In this document: positions 46,173-58,353 of the stretch, piece after piece | Position numbering within the stretch: position 1 is the first letter of the stretch | Layout: each line of letters begins with the position of its first letter | Source of the DNA: Carallia brachiata | Lineage: Eukaryota > Streptophyta > Magnoliopsida > Malpighiales > Rhizophoraceae | NCBI GenBank assembly: GCA_021464245.1 | Contig: JADCRB010000096.1 | Location: 596,951-660,950, forward strand | Length of the DNA: 64,000 bases | Reading direction: 5' to 3' | Notes under the pieces: generated by a model | Told to the model about the DNA's origin: nothing | The model's database searches: none | Seen by the model: the letters and a program-made list of their open reading frames with translations, nothing else | Position numbers and translations under genes: made by a program

Positions 46173-47045
46173 TTACTTCTCAGAACAATTGCAGCATCTC
46201 TGTATAAACCACAATAGCCTGCATTCAATGGAATAGCAAACATAAGCCGCCAATTGTATGCAGTTGATTACATAATTGAGTTTTACTACGCAGTTTAATT
46301 TTAAATAATAGTAAAATAGTCATATAATTCATCCAACGGCCTACATTATTTTTTTATTATCTAAATATTATTACCTAATATATATATATTTTTTGTGTTA
46401 TCATGGTTCATAAATTAGTATACTGTTTTTGACATTGGATTAATTTATGTCAGTCACCAATATGCACTGCACAAAGGAAAGTGAAATCATGGCTTTGACT
46501 GGTTGGTTTATGGTTTTCAAACGTGTAAGAGAACCAAAGGAAAGCAAAGCTACCAGTCAAAAAAGCTAGAAAGGAAATATACCAAAAATATTAGGGCAGA
46601 TTTTCTCGGTGATCAAGTTCATCTAGTCGAAACAATTATGCATTATAAATGTTCCATTTTACATAGAATGGCAGCAGTTAGTTCGGAGGAATGCTAATGA
46701 TGTACCTAGAAATGAAATATTCTAACATGAGTGATATGGGGTGGAGAGCAATGCTTACAATTCCCGAAGGCACGAACTCTTTGACTCCGATTCATCAGGA
46801 CGCGGACGATCTAAAGAAAATGTTGATCGAACCTGCTCGTCAGGACTAGCCAACTTTTCATGTAAAAGAGGGAGGTTTTCAGCAGATGTATGGCTGGATG
46901 GAGCTGGCGAAAACGGTGGAGAAGGAGAGGGAGATGGTGAGAAGAAGTACTTCTGATTACCAGGCCCCGTACTTATGGGTAGAGGTGATGGTGGCGTTGG
47001 AGGTGAAGATGATGGAGAAATAGAACCATCCTTCTTGTTTTCCAT
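46173..47045 (-). CDS. Small Ser/Pro-rich plant protein with a cysteine-rich tail, two exons
   Basis: Exons 46759-47045 and 46173-46218, split by a 540-bp intron with donor GTAAGC and acceptor ATGCAG, give 110 residues. The ATG at 47045 (MENKKDGS) is the first in frame. Residues 8-55 are Ser/Pro-rich (PSPSPSPPFSP), then comes a NLPLLHEKLASPDEQVRST block, an acidic stretch, and after the splice a short hydrophobic and cysteine-rich end, LLWFIQRCCNCSEK. The second exon is only 15 codons, so the tail is easily missed. The in-frame join and the W...RCC.C ending resemble a small conserved plant family of unknown role. The cysteines could be sites of lipid modification, but that is inference. Function unknown. 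Confidence 0.7.
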
Positions 47046-48660
47046 TGAAATGTGCAAGCTCTATCTCCCCATCAAACTACTGCTTTGCTTGTACCATGGA
47101 AAGTGGTACTCAAGCTTAATTTCCTGGGAGTTTTCTGTTTGAATTGTAGGTACCAGCGTATAAACCTAACGGTCTCGGGCGGTTGGGTCAGCCAGTAACC
47201 TACTCGTTTCTTATCTGCCATTAGAATTTTCTTCAGCACGGGGGCTTTAGGATTATTCTTACTTATTTTTGCAATGTTGAACAATAAATAGCTAGATGTT
47301 ATGTGAGTCTTAGGTTTCCTTCCAACCGACGAAATAACAGGTCATGTCGCTTCAACATCAATTAGCGCCAAGACATAATTAGACGAGCCAAAAAATTTTA
47401 ATGAAACTATAACCACAAGCTTTTTAATTTTAAAGACCAAACAAGCGTTTCAATTGCAAGGCACGTCGATCAAATATTTTTCCGAAAAATGGCTTCGATC
47501 GATGGTCAAATTGTTGACTAAAGATGACACGTGAGACGAAAGGCAGGTCATTTTAAGTTTCAGATGAATGGCAGCTCATCAGGCAGGTCAACATAGCAGG
47601 GACAGATGGAAATACAAATTTATTTTCCGCCACTTCCTAGTAAAATAGTCAGTTCCTACTCCTTTCAAAAAGATTGCCATCAAGCGCAAAAGAGCAAGAT
47701 GATGAAATAGAAACTGATGCAGACTTGAAAGGCTTCTCTCAAAGTCCTTGCTTAGGTGTGGGCTGAAGACTTGGAACCAGGTGTACAAACCCTACATCAC
47801 TTGCTTAAACCAACTTATAGCCATGACACTGATATTAAGGCTGGCCGCGATAGCCCTCAACCATTTTTAATCAGCTAAACCACCATGAATTGTAACAGCA
47901 TAAATTATAATGGGAGATATCTCAAAGGAGAGGGTACTGAGGAGTGGAGAGAGGGTTCCAATCTACTTTGTCAATGCTCGACATTCACTTGAACCAATTA
48001 TCATAAAAAGAGGCACAATTATACCTTTCTTATAGCTGCCAGAAGGTATATGCCACAAGTTTGCCAAGATTAGCCAGAGGCATTTAATATCAAAATTCTG
48101 TGAGGGCCAACAGGATAGGCCAAAAACAGAGCCCCAACAGTTCATAAATCAATTGAATCTTTCCTTTTTTTTTTCTCCAACTTATAATCTTTTGGATCAA
48201 AGCACTGCCCTTGCATAATGTTTGTTGGTTAATGGTTATAGACTTTAAAGGTCTTGCATCTAACCAGTCGAATCGATCTAGATTCATGAGGCGAAATGAA
48301 ACAACATCAAAGACACTGTAGGGCCATTGCCTATTCAAGTGCTACAAAGTTTGCATCCTTTAGGATGAGAGCATGCAAACTGAAGGAATGCATAAACAAA
48401 TTCAAAAGACAACGATGATAATTGGAAACACTAAAACAGTATATCACAGTTTCTACTTTCAGGTTCCAACCACCCCTCCCTTCTTCACACCTCAATGAAC
48501 CCACATCCCCTCTAACTTTTTGCATGATTAATCAACGCTTAACCTCCTTTAAACAGATCCCTAAAGATCATAAATTCAAATTCCAGCGCGAAGAATGGTT
48601 GTGTGATCAACCAGCCATAAGGTATCAAAGGCAAACAATTAGGTCTAAACTCTACTACCC
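47046..48660. other. Intergenic spacer
   Basis: Upstream DNA of the small Ser/Pro-rich gene followed by spacer. Open frames of 60-82 residues on both strands lack recognisable domains and splice context. Nothing else was recognised. Confidence 0.4.
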
Positions 48661-48835
48661 ATCCGCGTGAAGTTGGGTGTTCGCCTTGTCAATGATGAGG
48701 AGCTATATGATCATCCTCCTCCAGGTCTTCGCTTACTCCTTGACGGGGACAGTCATAGGGCTGTCTTTGTTCATACTTAGTTAGTTGTTCCTTTCTTTTT
48801 ATTCAGATGTACCCAAAAAAAAAACAAAAAAAACT
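48661..48835 (+). mobile_element. Probable LINE 3' end fragment
   Basis: A short frame reads VRLVNDEELYDHPPPG and on to a TAG stop, similar in style to the C-terminus of plant LINE RNase H regions. It is followed by about 45 bp of T-rich UTR, then GATGTACCC and a run of A with one C. The layout (coding end, short UTR, poly(A)) fits a severely 5'-truncated LINE. No larger domain is present, so this is tentative. Confidence 0.45.
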
Positions 48836-49088
48836 CAACTGCCCATCCAAACCAATCATCTTACTTAAGACTAAGGTAGAAATTTTAAATGGACAAGAAA
48901 AGATCAAAACTTTGGGACTCTAATTACTTAATATTCAACTCTAAAGCAGGCGATATATCATCAAACGGAATTTATCCACACAACAAGCAAGCCTTGCAGG
49001 TTCCAAATACAAATATCATCTAAAATTCCAAAATACAAAGAGAATTTTTGTTTATTTTTCTTTTTTTTTTTTGAGTTATATCCGTCGT

Positions 49089-49463
49089 CTACTTATCTTT
49101 GGTAGAAACTCCGTATTTCTCCTGCATCTTGGCGATCTCCTCCTCCTTCTTCTTCTGGTCAAACTTCTTGCTCATCTTCGCCTGCTGGTAGTACAAGACG
49201 ATCAGGTACCTGTTGGCGACGTTGAAGCCGGAGAGGTGGTCCACCGCCGTCTTGGCGTCGTAGATGTCCTCGTACACCACGAAGGCGGTTCCGCGCGTGT
49301 CCTTGTTGGTTCCGATCCGGATTTGGCGGATCGCCCCGTACTTCCCGAATATATCGTACATCTCCTCGCTCGTGATGTTGAAAGGGAGGTTCCGGACGTA
49401 CAGGACCCGGTTCACCTCCGGCGGAAGCCTGGTGTTTCCCTTCCTGAGACTGATTGTCGCCAT
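49089..49463 (-). CDS. SF3B6: Splicing factor 3B subunit 6 (SF3B14/p14)
   Basis: A single-exon gene of 124 residues, [18 protein letters not shown] to STKDK. One RRM spans about residues 18-95 with RNP2 LYVRNLPF and RNP1 [10 protein letters not shown], followed by the conserved [10 protein letters not shown] strand and a lysine-rich helix ending in KYGVSTKDK. Length and sequence match the p14 subunit of the U2 snRNP SF3b complex, which sits next to the branch-point adenosine and binds SF3B1. It is nuclear. A TTTCTTCTGCACAAAAACCC-type leader lies upstream. It is intact with no oddities. Neighbours are unrelated. Confidence 0.96.
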   Translation of the reverse strand: MATISLRKGNTRLPPEVNRVLYVRNLPFNITSEEMYDIFGKYGAIRQIRIGTNKDTRGTAFVVYEDIYDAKTAVDHLSGFNVANRYLIVLYYQQAKMSKKFDQKKKEEEIAKMQEKYGVSTKDK

Positions 49464-51161
49464 TCAGATTTTGCGGCTGCTCGTTTGGATGCCGAGAAAG
49501 TGAGGGGAAAGAATTTAGGGTTTTTGTGCAGAAGAAATTTCTCGAGGACACGAGGCCACGACGTCGTTTTTATTTCGTTAAGGCGGTGCCTGGGTCCTGC
49601 GCTCTGGTATGAGCAGCGGTTAGGACCGAGCCGGGTCGAAGAACGCCCGAATGGAGACTTCTGATTGGGTTGGATCGAAGTCCAGTAAAACTCTTTTATT
49701 CGAAGTTTGGCCCGAAAAAGATAAATCGATCCTATTAACTCGTTTCAGACCCGAGGGGACAGGCTGTATCGTAGTTTCAGTATAATTAATTGAGATATTT
49801 TTGTCGATATTTCATAATTCTATATGAATGTTTTAATAATTATATTTACATTTTCTGACTTTCCACTCTCACTCGTAACTAAAGAAAAAAATGCGCACCA
49901 TTTAGAAGCACGAGGCTTTTTTTTTTTTTAATATCGACTAGTTTTTTCCATGTTTACTTCCTATGCCATATTGGGTTCTTCGCTTTTTCTTCCCTCTGCT
50001 CTTGCATCCTATTCCTTTTCCTTTTGCATCCTATTCCTTTTCCTTCTTGATAATTTTAATGACTTCATTTAAATAGTTTTAAAATAACAATAAATTAATA
50101 TAAACTATTAAATAATTAAATTCATTAAAACATAAAAACAGACAAATTTGCCAGAGATCATTGAATGGAATTACGTTGTTACTTGCCACTACCCTATTGG
50201 ATGTTATGTAGTATTACTCTTTGATCAAATCATCCAAGCATAAGACTCGTAAAGTACGGAGTTTTAGGCGGAATTCAGAAGTTATCAGTTACATGTTTGG
50301 TAGAAACAATGCACATGAAAACTGTAACAATTTGATTGGGGGTGAGATGAGAAGGAAATTATTAGAATATAATGTTTCAGAGGAAAGAATATGTACAAAA
50401 TCTGAGATACTTCTCAGAACGAAAGGGAAAAAGGGGCAATCTTCGGCTGGTTAAAGAAAATAGAAACAACTACAACTGCAGATACAAAGCAAATCTGTTG
50501 ACTTCAACAACAACAGTAGTTATAAGCCTTTCAAAGCACAGCGCATCTGTACAGCTCCTCCAATTGACTGAGCCATCCACATTCGGCCTTCTTTTTTCCA
50601 CATAAAATTTATAAGTCCGGATGAGCCTGCTTGTAGCAATAAGCAGTTTGAAGAGAAGTAAGATTCCAATTTTTTTTCCCCAGAACTTTGGGGCAACATT
50701 TTATCTGTGAAATAAAAGACGTCATAGGTACAAGACCATATTGTCCTAGAACATCAAAGTAAATATGTCTTTTGAAAGGTTGATGTCATAAACAAGAGAG
50801 AAATGCAGCTCTAGAGAGTGTGACTGCCTATAAGCATGCATGCATAAAAATGTTTCTCCCTTAAATCCTTCAATTTTCTCATCTCGCTACATGGATCAAA
50901 TGCTTAACTGAGATATGCAGATGGAGTAGTCATTTTCAAATCTTCTGTGTGTACTATATGTTTCAGGCTTTCAGCCAGATACATTAAGCTAAAGATATCA
51001 GTTGCAAAAATTTAGTTTGAAATCCACAAACATGACTTCATTCTCTTCATTTAGGAACACACCAACTTGGCCATAGAATTTAAATAGATGCTGATTGTAC
51101 CATTTCCAAATAACAACTGATACACATCGTACCCAGATGCTTATTTACTTTGAAGGAAAAA
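49464..51161. other. Intergenic spacer
   Basis: GC-richer promoter sequence of SF3B6 to about 49,760, then AT-rich DNA. Near 50,000-50,045 a short word (TTGCATCCTATTCCTTTTCC) is repeated in tandem. Bases 50,600-51,161 are the 3' flank of the next gene. No other gene was recognised. Confidence 0.45.
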
Positions 51162-52203
51162 TCATCCCTCATCTTCTTCCGATTGAGACACGTGATCGGA
51201 CTTTGTTTCTGCCTCGGTATTGGTTGAAGCCATTTTGACCTCCGACAAATGGAGAGGCGCACCTGCAACAGAATAAAGGAAAGAAAATGTAAGCAAAAGC
51301 AATCAATGACTTCTATTAGTGCATTAGGGATACCTTACTGCTCTAAAGGAACCCGTATAGCAGTAGCATAATGCAAGCAATTTTAGGTAAACAAACAACA
51401 GGAAACATGCCAATGATGAATAAAAAATCTAATTGATTTCTTAAAAAGTTAGCATCAATCCGGAGCTGCGTCAATACACTATTTTCATAAGAAATTAGCA
51501 AATTTACAATCTGTCAACTGCATAACAGCTCAGTTTACTGAACAAGGGTACAAATTAAATCTAATTTCCGAAAGAATGCATCAAAGAAATTACATGAACT
51601 GGAATTCCCAAAAATTTCTGCAAAATACTATATTTTTTCCCCTGCCATTTTCAATCTCCAGCATCCCATGCCCATGGTAGACAATTAATAATCCATAAAT
51701 TACAAAAAAAAAAAAAAACCCACGTACACTTTTAGCCTAAAAATCAAAGGAAAAAAAAAAAGCCCAGGACCAAAACCAAAAAAAAAAAAGTCTTTATTTT
51801 TTGTAATTAACCTTTAATAAAGTAATCGGAGGAAGGGTAGCCTCGGGCGGTGGTGGTCGAGAGGGACTCCTCACTAGTCAAAGGATTGGCCAATTTCTCA
51901 AGCAACTGAGCAATTCCAAGTGACCCAGAAGCGGATCGAGCGGGCGGGACCCAATAAGAAGATCCAGGAAGAAAAGGCAACCAGTCGGGTGCTGAACGGC
52001 GGACGATGATCCGCTGGATGACGTCCTCGAGTTTCCGAAGCAAAGGGTCGTTGGCGGAATCGTCGGCGGCGGCCGGGGGGTCGGGCTTGGGGAGGAAGAT
52101 TGGATAAGGAGCGGACGGTGTGGAAGCGAGACGAGGAGGAGGATCTTGTGGCGGTGGTGGAAAGGTAGGATTTAGATAGAGAAAGAGAGAGGGAGCGGGC
52201 CAT
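51162..52203 (-). CDS. Conserved plant protein of unknown function, probably organelle-targeted, with a frameshift
   Basis: Exon 1 is 51812-52203 and exon 2 is 51162-51262 (acceptor TTGCAG). The body reads LLRKLEDVIQRIIVRRSAPD, then WLPFLPGSSYWVPP, LANPLTSEESLSTTTARGYP and SSDYFIKG, joining in phase to an acidic tail ending SEEDEG. The only ATG upstream (52203, MARSLSLSLSKSYLS, a Ser/Arg-rich mitochondrial-type presequence) is one base out of frame with this body. Removing one base from the G6 run at 52075-52080 would join them into about 163 residues, so a homopolymer length change is the likely lesion. I recognise the W.PF.PG..YWVPP block as plant-conserved but cannot give a function. It could be a live gene with a sequence error or a young pseudogene. 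Confidence 0.7.
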
Positions 52204-53817
52204 TTAGACCGATGGGTGAGAGAGTCCCTATTGACAGAGAGACGGATATATGATTGGATTTATAGGATTATCAATGGAAGAAGAAAGGCTGAGAAGATTT
52301 CCTCTCCCTTTTCTTGCTCGGATAGAGAGAGAGAGAGAGAGAGGCCGTGCTGCTGTGGAGGTGTGTCTGGAGGCTACGTGGAAGCCGTAGACAGGTGATT
52401 GTTGGCAATATTTCCTGTTTTTTTCAATATTTTTTAACATGAAAAAATATTTATGGCCAAACAAATTTTTCCTATTGTCTCCACACGTAATTTTTTTTTG
52501 TGCAACCATAAGGGTATTTTGTGCAATTATAATGATAAAAAGTGATACAAAAAATATTACTATTTTTTTGTTGCACATTTTCTGTTCTTAGTTGCACAAA
52601 AAATACTTCTGGTTGCACAAAAAAAATTCATGTGAACACAGTAAGGAAATTTTGTTTGGCCATGTAATGGAGCCCTTTTTAACAAACACATTAAATCACA
52701 ATTATAGCCATAATTAAATTTGTGAATTAAAATTAGATTAATTTTTATTTTATATGTCTCGTTCGATCACTTTAAAAGATATATCTATCACTTAAAATTT
52801 ATCACTTAAGTATTATTAGACTTAATAAATTTTTTCGTGTTCAATTATAATATTAATAAATTTTAAATTTATAATTGAGTCGCATCGCAGCATAAATCTC
52901 TATTATTCAAAAATAACTGACAATATAAAAACTCAAGTCTAAATTATTGTAAAAAAAATATATAAAATTATTATCAACTACCACTTGAGTAATTTTTAAT
53001 TATATTCCATCACTATTGTTAAATGATTTTTTATTTCAATCTTCGTTTTGGTAATTGTCGCATGATTTTGTTTGTACTTTCTTTGTTTAGAGGTTTGAAC
53101 ATTGTCCGGTAATAAATTTTTTCGACGGAACTGTGAATAACTTCTTTACTTTTACACAGATGATTAAGAAATTTTAAAACTATAATATAATTAATAATTT
53201 CTCTATGATTGACCAAAAAAATGTTGTTAGATTAACAAATTTTCATGTTTTTCTGGTCTATAACTAACAATCTATTTGGATAAGATGATTTGGTAAAGAA
53301 CGAATTGATGAAGAAAGAATTGTATTCTTTTCAACGTTTAGATTAATAGAAACAAAAGAATCGAATTATTATGTACAGAGAAACGATTTCAATGGGCTGC
53401 CAAATTCACTTTCCAAATTCTCTTTCTTTCTGTTGTGGTACGTGAAATTTGAGGAAAATCATAAAATTACGAAAAAGTCCTTAAATTTTATCCTTTTACG
53501 AAAAAGCCCATAATATGCGACTTTGATCAGGAAGCATGTATGATGTCATCAATATTGAACAAAAAGAATTAAGGGTAGTTTGGTTATCTGTTATAAAAAA
53601 AAATATTTTTTTCCACCACTTCTCTCAATGTTTAAACGCTAAATTTATTTTCTTACATTTTTTTTTTTAACTAATGCTAACATATTTAAACAATTATCAA
53701 CAAATTTTTTTTTTAATCCTTTTATTTTTTTATTATTTTTTTCTCATCATTTTCTTTCTCTCTTCACCACAAAATCCAAGCATACCATAAAGGTCCACTT
53801 TTGCAAGCATTACTATT
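52204..53817. other. Promoter with (GA)n and AT-rich spacer
   Basis: A GA microsatellite lies at about 52,322-52,343 in the leader of the upstream-facing gene. Bases 52,430-52,660 repeat words such as TTGTGCAA(C/T) and TGCACAAAAAA on both strands. The remainder is AT-rich. No gene was recognised. Confidence 0.45.
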
Positions 53818-54070
53818 TGATATGATAGTTCAATGGTAGGTCAGTGCATTTTTATACTGTAAGACCCAAGTTTAAGTCCCGACGACCGCATCCCCTCCTA
53901 AGCAAAAGTGTTAGGTTCCACAAAGTGGGTAATGAGTGTAATGCAACGTCAGTTTTAGATTCAATAATCGTTATGGTCTCCAATAAATGAGACTCGCTTG
54001 ATCTCACTGGTATTTAGGTGATCAGTCTACCTTTATCGAGGTGGTTGAACTAGGCAGGCAAAAACGGGAA
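53818..54070 (+). mobile_element. Possible tRNA-derived SINE
   Basis: The start has a good Pol III box A (TAGTTCAATGG fits TRGYNNANNGG) and, about 35 bp on, a weaker box B (AAGTTTAAGTCCC). The body runs on for roughly 200 bp without an open frame. I see no clear poly(A) end or target duplication, so the right border is a guess. Confidence 0.45.
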
Positions 54071-54298
54071 TTACCCCAAACTTAAACTTACAAATATGAT
54101 GACCGACATACTTACGATATACTTTTTTTTATTAATCAAAATAAAAAAAAAAACCTTTTGCAAGCTGCGAGCATTTATTTTAATCTCGCGTCTCTACCTA
54201 AGTAGAGTAAAGCCAAACCCACACTATAAGCCTTTTCCTCCGGAAAGGAGGCAAGTAAACAACAAACCCATTTTTTACAACTGACTCAACTAGTGAGA

Positions 54299-54392
54299 GG
54301 GCACCTGATTCTAGCTGGTGGATTTATAATTTACTCTTGTTTCTAGGGCACCTTATTCTAGCTGGTGGATTTATAATTTACTCTTGTTTCTA
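54299..54392. repeat. 47-bp tandem repeat, two copies
   Basis: Two adjacent copies starting GGGCACCT and ending ACTCTTGTTTCTA differ at one visible base (54299-54345 and 54346-54392). Confidence 0.9.
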
Positions 54393-55154
54393 GGGATTAG
54401 ACACAGTTGTTGGTAAAGTTTTGGAATAATTAGGTTGGTGTTTTTCTTTTCTCATAAATCCTGGTTGAGCATGATTTTTTTTTTTTCAGTTTTAATTTTT
54501 CCTCATAACTTGGTTGCTTTGTAAATATCGTATAATTTGGATAGGAATAGGATTAGAATTTCGTTACTCATCAAATTATTGGCAATTAAAGAGAACTTAC
54601 AAGTGATGTAGGATCTTTATTACAGTTTATATAATAGGATCTTTTACAGTTTACCAATTAATCCTTTTCATTTGGAACTTTCAAATCTACAATTAAAACT
54701 TTCGATTCTATGATCATAAATTTGATGCCGCAACACCTACCCCGCTAGAAACAGTATTTTTTGGTAGCCCAGTGATAAGGGGATAGAGAAGATGAGTGCT
54801 AAGTCTGAGAATTGAATTTGAGACTTAAGAGTTAAATGCACACACCTCCAATTAATTGAGTTAAACTTAATGCTTTGTTGGAAGCAGTGTATGTGTGTAT
54901 GTGTTGTGTGCGTGTTGACAGTGAGTCACTTAAATGCAAGTTTTTGTTATGCAAGATTAGTAGCAAGTTTATCCTCTTCATGCCACATTATCAACATGAA
55001 AATTGCACCTTTTTTTTTTTGACCCTCCTTTTTTTTTTCATATGATTATATTTTTTTCTTTTATTATTTTTATTTATAGGAAAATATTAGTTACATTTGC
55101 CCCAAAGGTACAAGGGACCATAGGATTCAGCCTAAAAGCAAAACGTTTTAATCA
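54393..55154. other. AT-rich spacer
   Basis: No gene or clear repeat was recognised. Several T-rich runs occur near 55,010-55,075. Confidence 0.4.
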
Positions 55155-55480
55155 AAGTTTTTTGTTTTTTTTGGGTAAAAATGGAAGGCCGAAGCCTGTA
55201 CAAAAAGAGAACACTTAAACTTTAGCCATGCGCTATAATTGGACCCCAACCGTATCTTGGAATAGGCGGTGTTGGACATCCTGTGGAGGGTCCCAAAAGA
55301 CGTGAATGCCCACTGCCAAATGATATGCAGCAATTGCCAGAGCGTCAGCCACGCTATTCCCCTCCCTGTAAGTGTGGTTGACACAAACATGCTAGTCTCG
55401 TCGGAGAAGCTCCTTGCAACTGTGGATCAAATTAAAGTAGATGCCCCTGCGCAAGGATGACACAACGCAAATCGACAAAC
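55155..55480 (-). pseudogene. LINE RNase H fragment
   Basis: On the minus strand a frame reads through SCKELLRRD, a stop, then HVCVNHTYREGNSVADALA and a WDPPQDV-type end. REGN.VADALA is the signature at the end of the RNase H domain of plant LINEs (and the related RVT_3 domain). It is followed by a stop and then TTTTTACCCAAAAAAAAC, a poly(A)-like end near 55,158. It is therefore the 3' end of a degenerate, 5'-truncated LINE. Confidence 0.7.
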
Positions 55481-56558
55481 ATTTTAATTAAAGTTTTTTG
55501 TAATTGCTATGCCTTATCAATTATAGTAGCCCAAAGTTTCTTATTTCGTCGGTTACTATATAGTAACGGTTCACAAAAAAAAAAAAACAAAGAAAGAAAG
55601 AAACTCTTATATTAGTAGAATCATAGTCACACTAATGTCAGTGGTCTCAAATGGTTGGTATCTTCTTGATGATTACGGTATGCCCTAATCACTGGAGGCT
55701 TGGAGCTATGAGATGGTACAAAGTCCCTTGCATACAAAAAGCAGAACATGCTCTGTCCTAAATGTTTGTTCAGATTTCATAATCATTGGAATGTGGACAC
55801 TGTCTAGGCAGTAAGTAAAATCCTCGAAGTCATCAAGCATACTTCCGAAGTGGCACCTGAATTGGACAGGACTATTGCCACAATAATTCTCAACTGCAAT
55901 ACATAGCTGGCTCAGGAATAAGACGACCCATGTTGGAGCAAGCACAGAGGCAATTGTGCTGAAAAGGTTTGTTACGGACAATCACTTTTTACTTTATCTT
56001 TTACAGATACTAATTATAAATCAACATATCAACACTTTTCAATAATATTTCTGTAATATTTTTGACATTTAACTTTTTGATAACTAATTAACACCTGCTA
56101 CGTAAGCAGCAACTGTAAAAGAGAAGGTAAAAGTGACTGTTACTAGCATTTTTCTTGTGTTGAAATGCCAATGCCATGGAAAAAATTGGAGTGAGAGAGA
56201 AAGAGTATAATGAACTGATATTAGGAAGATTCTCCGGATCATGAATTCAAGTAGATCCTACTTGAATTCTTTTAAAACTAAAGAAACAAGAAAGGTAGTT
56301 TTAGTTCTTTCTTTTGAATTGAATGTATTTTTATGAGACCGACATAAATATAATAAAACAAAATATTTTCTGCAAGTGACACGGATTAATCTACAAACAC
56401 ACATATTACATTACACCAGAAAATTGAAAAAAAAAAGCACACACACAAAGAAAGAAAAAGAATTTACATTAGGGGGAAAAGAAAAAAAACAATAAAAATA
56501 AACAAAAAGAAAGAAAGAGATTACCTAAATACGCAACCGTCAATTTTGTTTTGACCTT
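55481..56558. other. Spacer and 3' flank of the NLR pseudogene
   Basis: AT-rich DNA with short open frames (for example 55,706-55,981, 91 residues) that I do not recognise. It includes a perfect palindrome at 56243-56269 and several A-rich stretches near 56,420-56,520. Confidence 0.4.
56243..56269. repeat. Perfect 12-bp inverted repeat with 3-bp loop
   Basis: GAATTCAAGTAG, then ATC, then CTACTTGAATTC: 24 paired bases with a 3-base loop. It lies about 290 bp downstream of the stop of the NLR pseudogene. No T-run follows it. Confidence 0.95.
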
Positions 56559-58353
56559 TTAAGGAGAGGGTTTTTTTTTGCAATCGTCATCGTCAGGGCT
56601 TCGAATTGCCTCTAAGCATCTTTTGTTTTGAGTATTTTCCTTGAGAAGATTCATCATCCTCCTCCTCCACGTTGCCACTTCTGTTGGCGTTTCTAATCTG
56701 CTGCACTCTTTATTTTGGGCATACAGTGGATGGACCCCACATTTAGTTACCTTGAAACATTTTCTAAATTCATATTTGCCGGTTCGGCGATGCGGCTTAA
56801 ATTCAAATGACACCTTGTCGTAGCAGCAACGGTCACCAGCCCAATCACATTCCTTAGCTGTCCTATGTAAACCGTCATAATACCACAAAAGCACATGCTT
56901 TGATCCAGCACATCCAAGCACTCGCGAGATCAGCCCCCACGATGAACTAGCACGACTAAATTTATAGGAGCCCCCAAATCCATTTTTGAAATGTCCTTTA
57001 ATTTTAACAGCAAAATAACTCTTTCTATCACCCCTGAAGGACACAACAACACATATAGCAAACCCCAAGAAACTATTATTAGGTGAATATGGAGGCATTT
57101 GAATCGTGATCGAAGCCCCAATATTTTTGTAAGCAAAACACTCTAGGATTTCACTTCCAGGGTAGTACATGCTAACAGAATTTGGTGGATTGATTCCCTG
57201 TACCTAAATAGTCATTATCCAACCTAGAATGAATAAGGCACAGGCACAAAGAATGAGAGAGTGTGTGCGTTTGTGTTTATAAGTCCGTGTGTGTGAGAGG
57301 CAAAGAGAGAGATCACAATTATCTTTCAGTACCTTTGCAAAACGTTGAATTCTCGATAGAGCATTGGCTGAAACATCGCACCATGTATATTCGCACAATT
57401 GGAAGCAATTATAAAACACGAAGAGTTCCTTGTGGAAACTTCCCGGATGGAGGTGGGGTTATAGCTGAAAGAGCTGGCTTAGGCTAGATATTGTTCTCAA
57501 TACTTTGCAGTCATGTGCATCTATAAAGTTTAGACGAGGAGGAAGCTTTGGCAATGATTGAAGTTTCCGGCAGTAACAGACTTTTAGCCTTCCTAGATGA
57601 GAAAGCTGTTTGATGCTTGTTGGTATTGTCTCAAAATTGTTATTTGTTAGATCTAATGAAAATAAATATGACAGACAGCCAAAGTCTTCAAGCAAGCTCG
57701 AGAGATTGCAGTCCACAAGAACTAAGCGAGACAATCCAGACATGGTTAGAAACGGAGGTAAAAACAGGCCAACAGATTTTTGACCGTTGTTTCCAACTAC
57801 ATAAAGATGCTCTAAGTACAAGTTGCTTGGCAGCTTTACCAGTTTTGAACAGCCAGTAAGTTCAAATTGTTTAAGAGCTCTCAAATTACTAATGCTTTCA
57901 GGAAGATAGCTAACATTCTTGCAGTCATACATTTGTAAACTAACAAGTCCTTTCAGATTTTCAATTGAAGAGGGGAGCTCTGCAAGGGCCGTTCTACTCA
58001 AGCAAAGGCTTCTTAGATTATCCATGACCTCCAAGATATTTGGAAAATTCTTTAGATTTGAGCAACCATCTAAATCGAGGAATTCTAGAGATTTTAACTT
58101 GCAAATGGTGCATGGCAGAACCTCAAACTTAGCACAGTCTATAAGGCTCAATTCAACAAGCCTAGTTAGGCTATCAACTGAAGAGGGCACTTCTTTGATT
58201 TCAGTTTGATCTAGTATTAGCTAATTTATGTTCCTTGAAACAACTGGAAATGTCTCAAGTTTTGAGCAACCACGGAGATCAAGAGTTTCAAGAGAATTCA
58301 AATTAATGGTACTTGGAGTACTATTAATGTTTCTGCAACCTGGCAGACTTAAC

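Noticed and set aside
47072..47284. 70-residue minus-strand frame upstream of the small Ser/Pro-rich gene
   Set aside because: Could be part of its 5' UTR; no motif and no evidence of coding.
49071..49664. 197-residue plus-strand frame over SF3B6
   Set aside because: Antisense shadow of the SF3B6 exon and its GC-rich leader.
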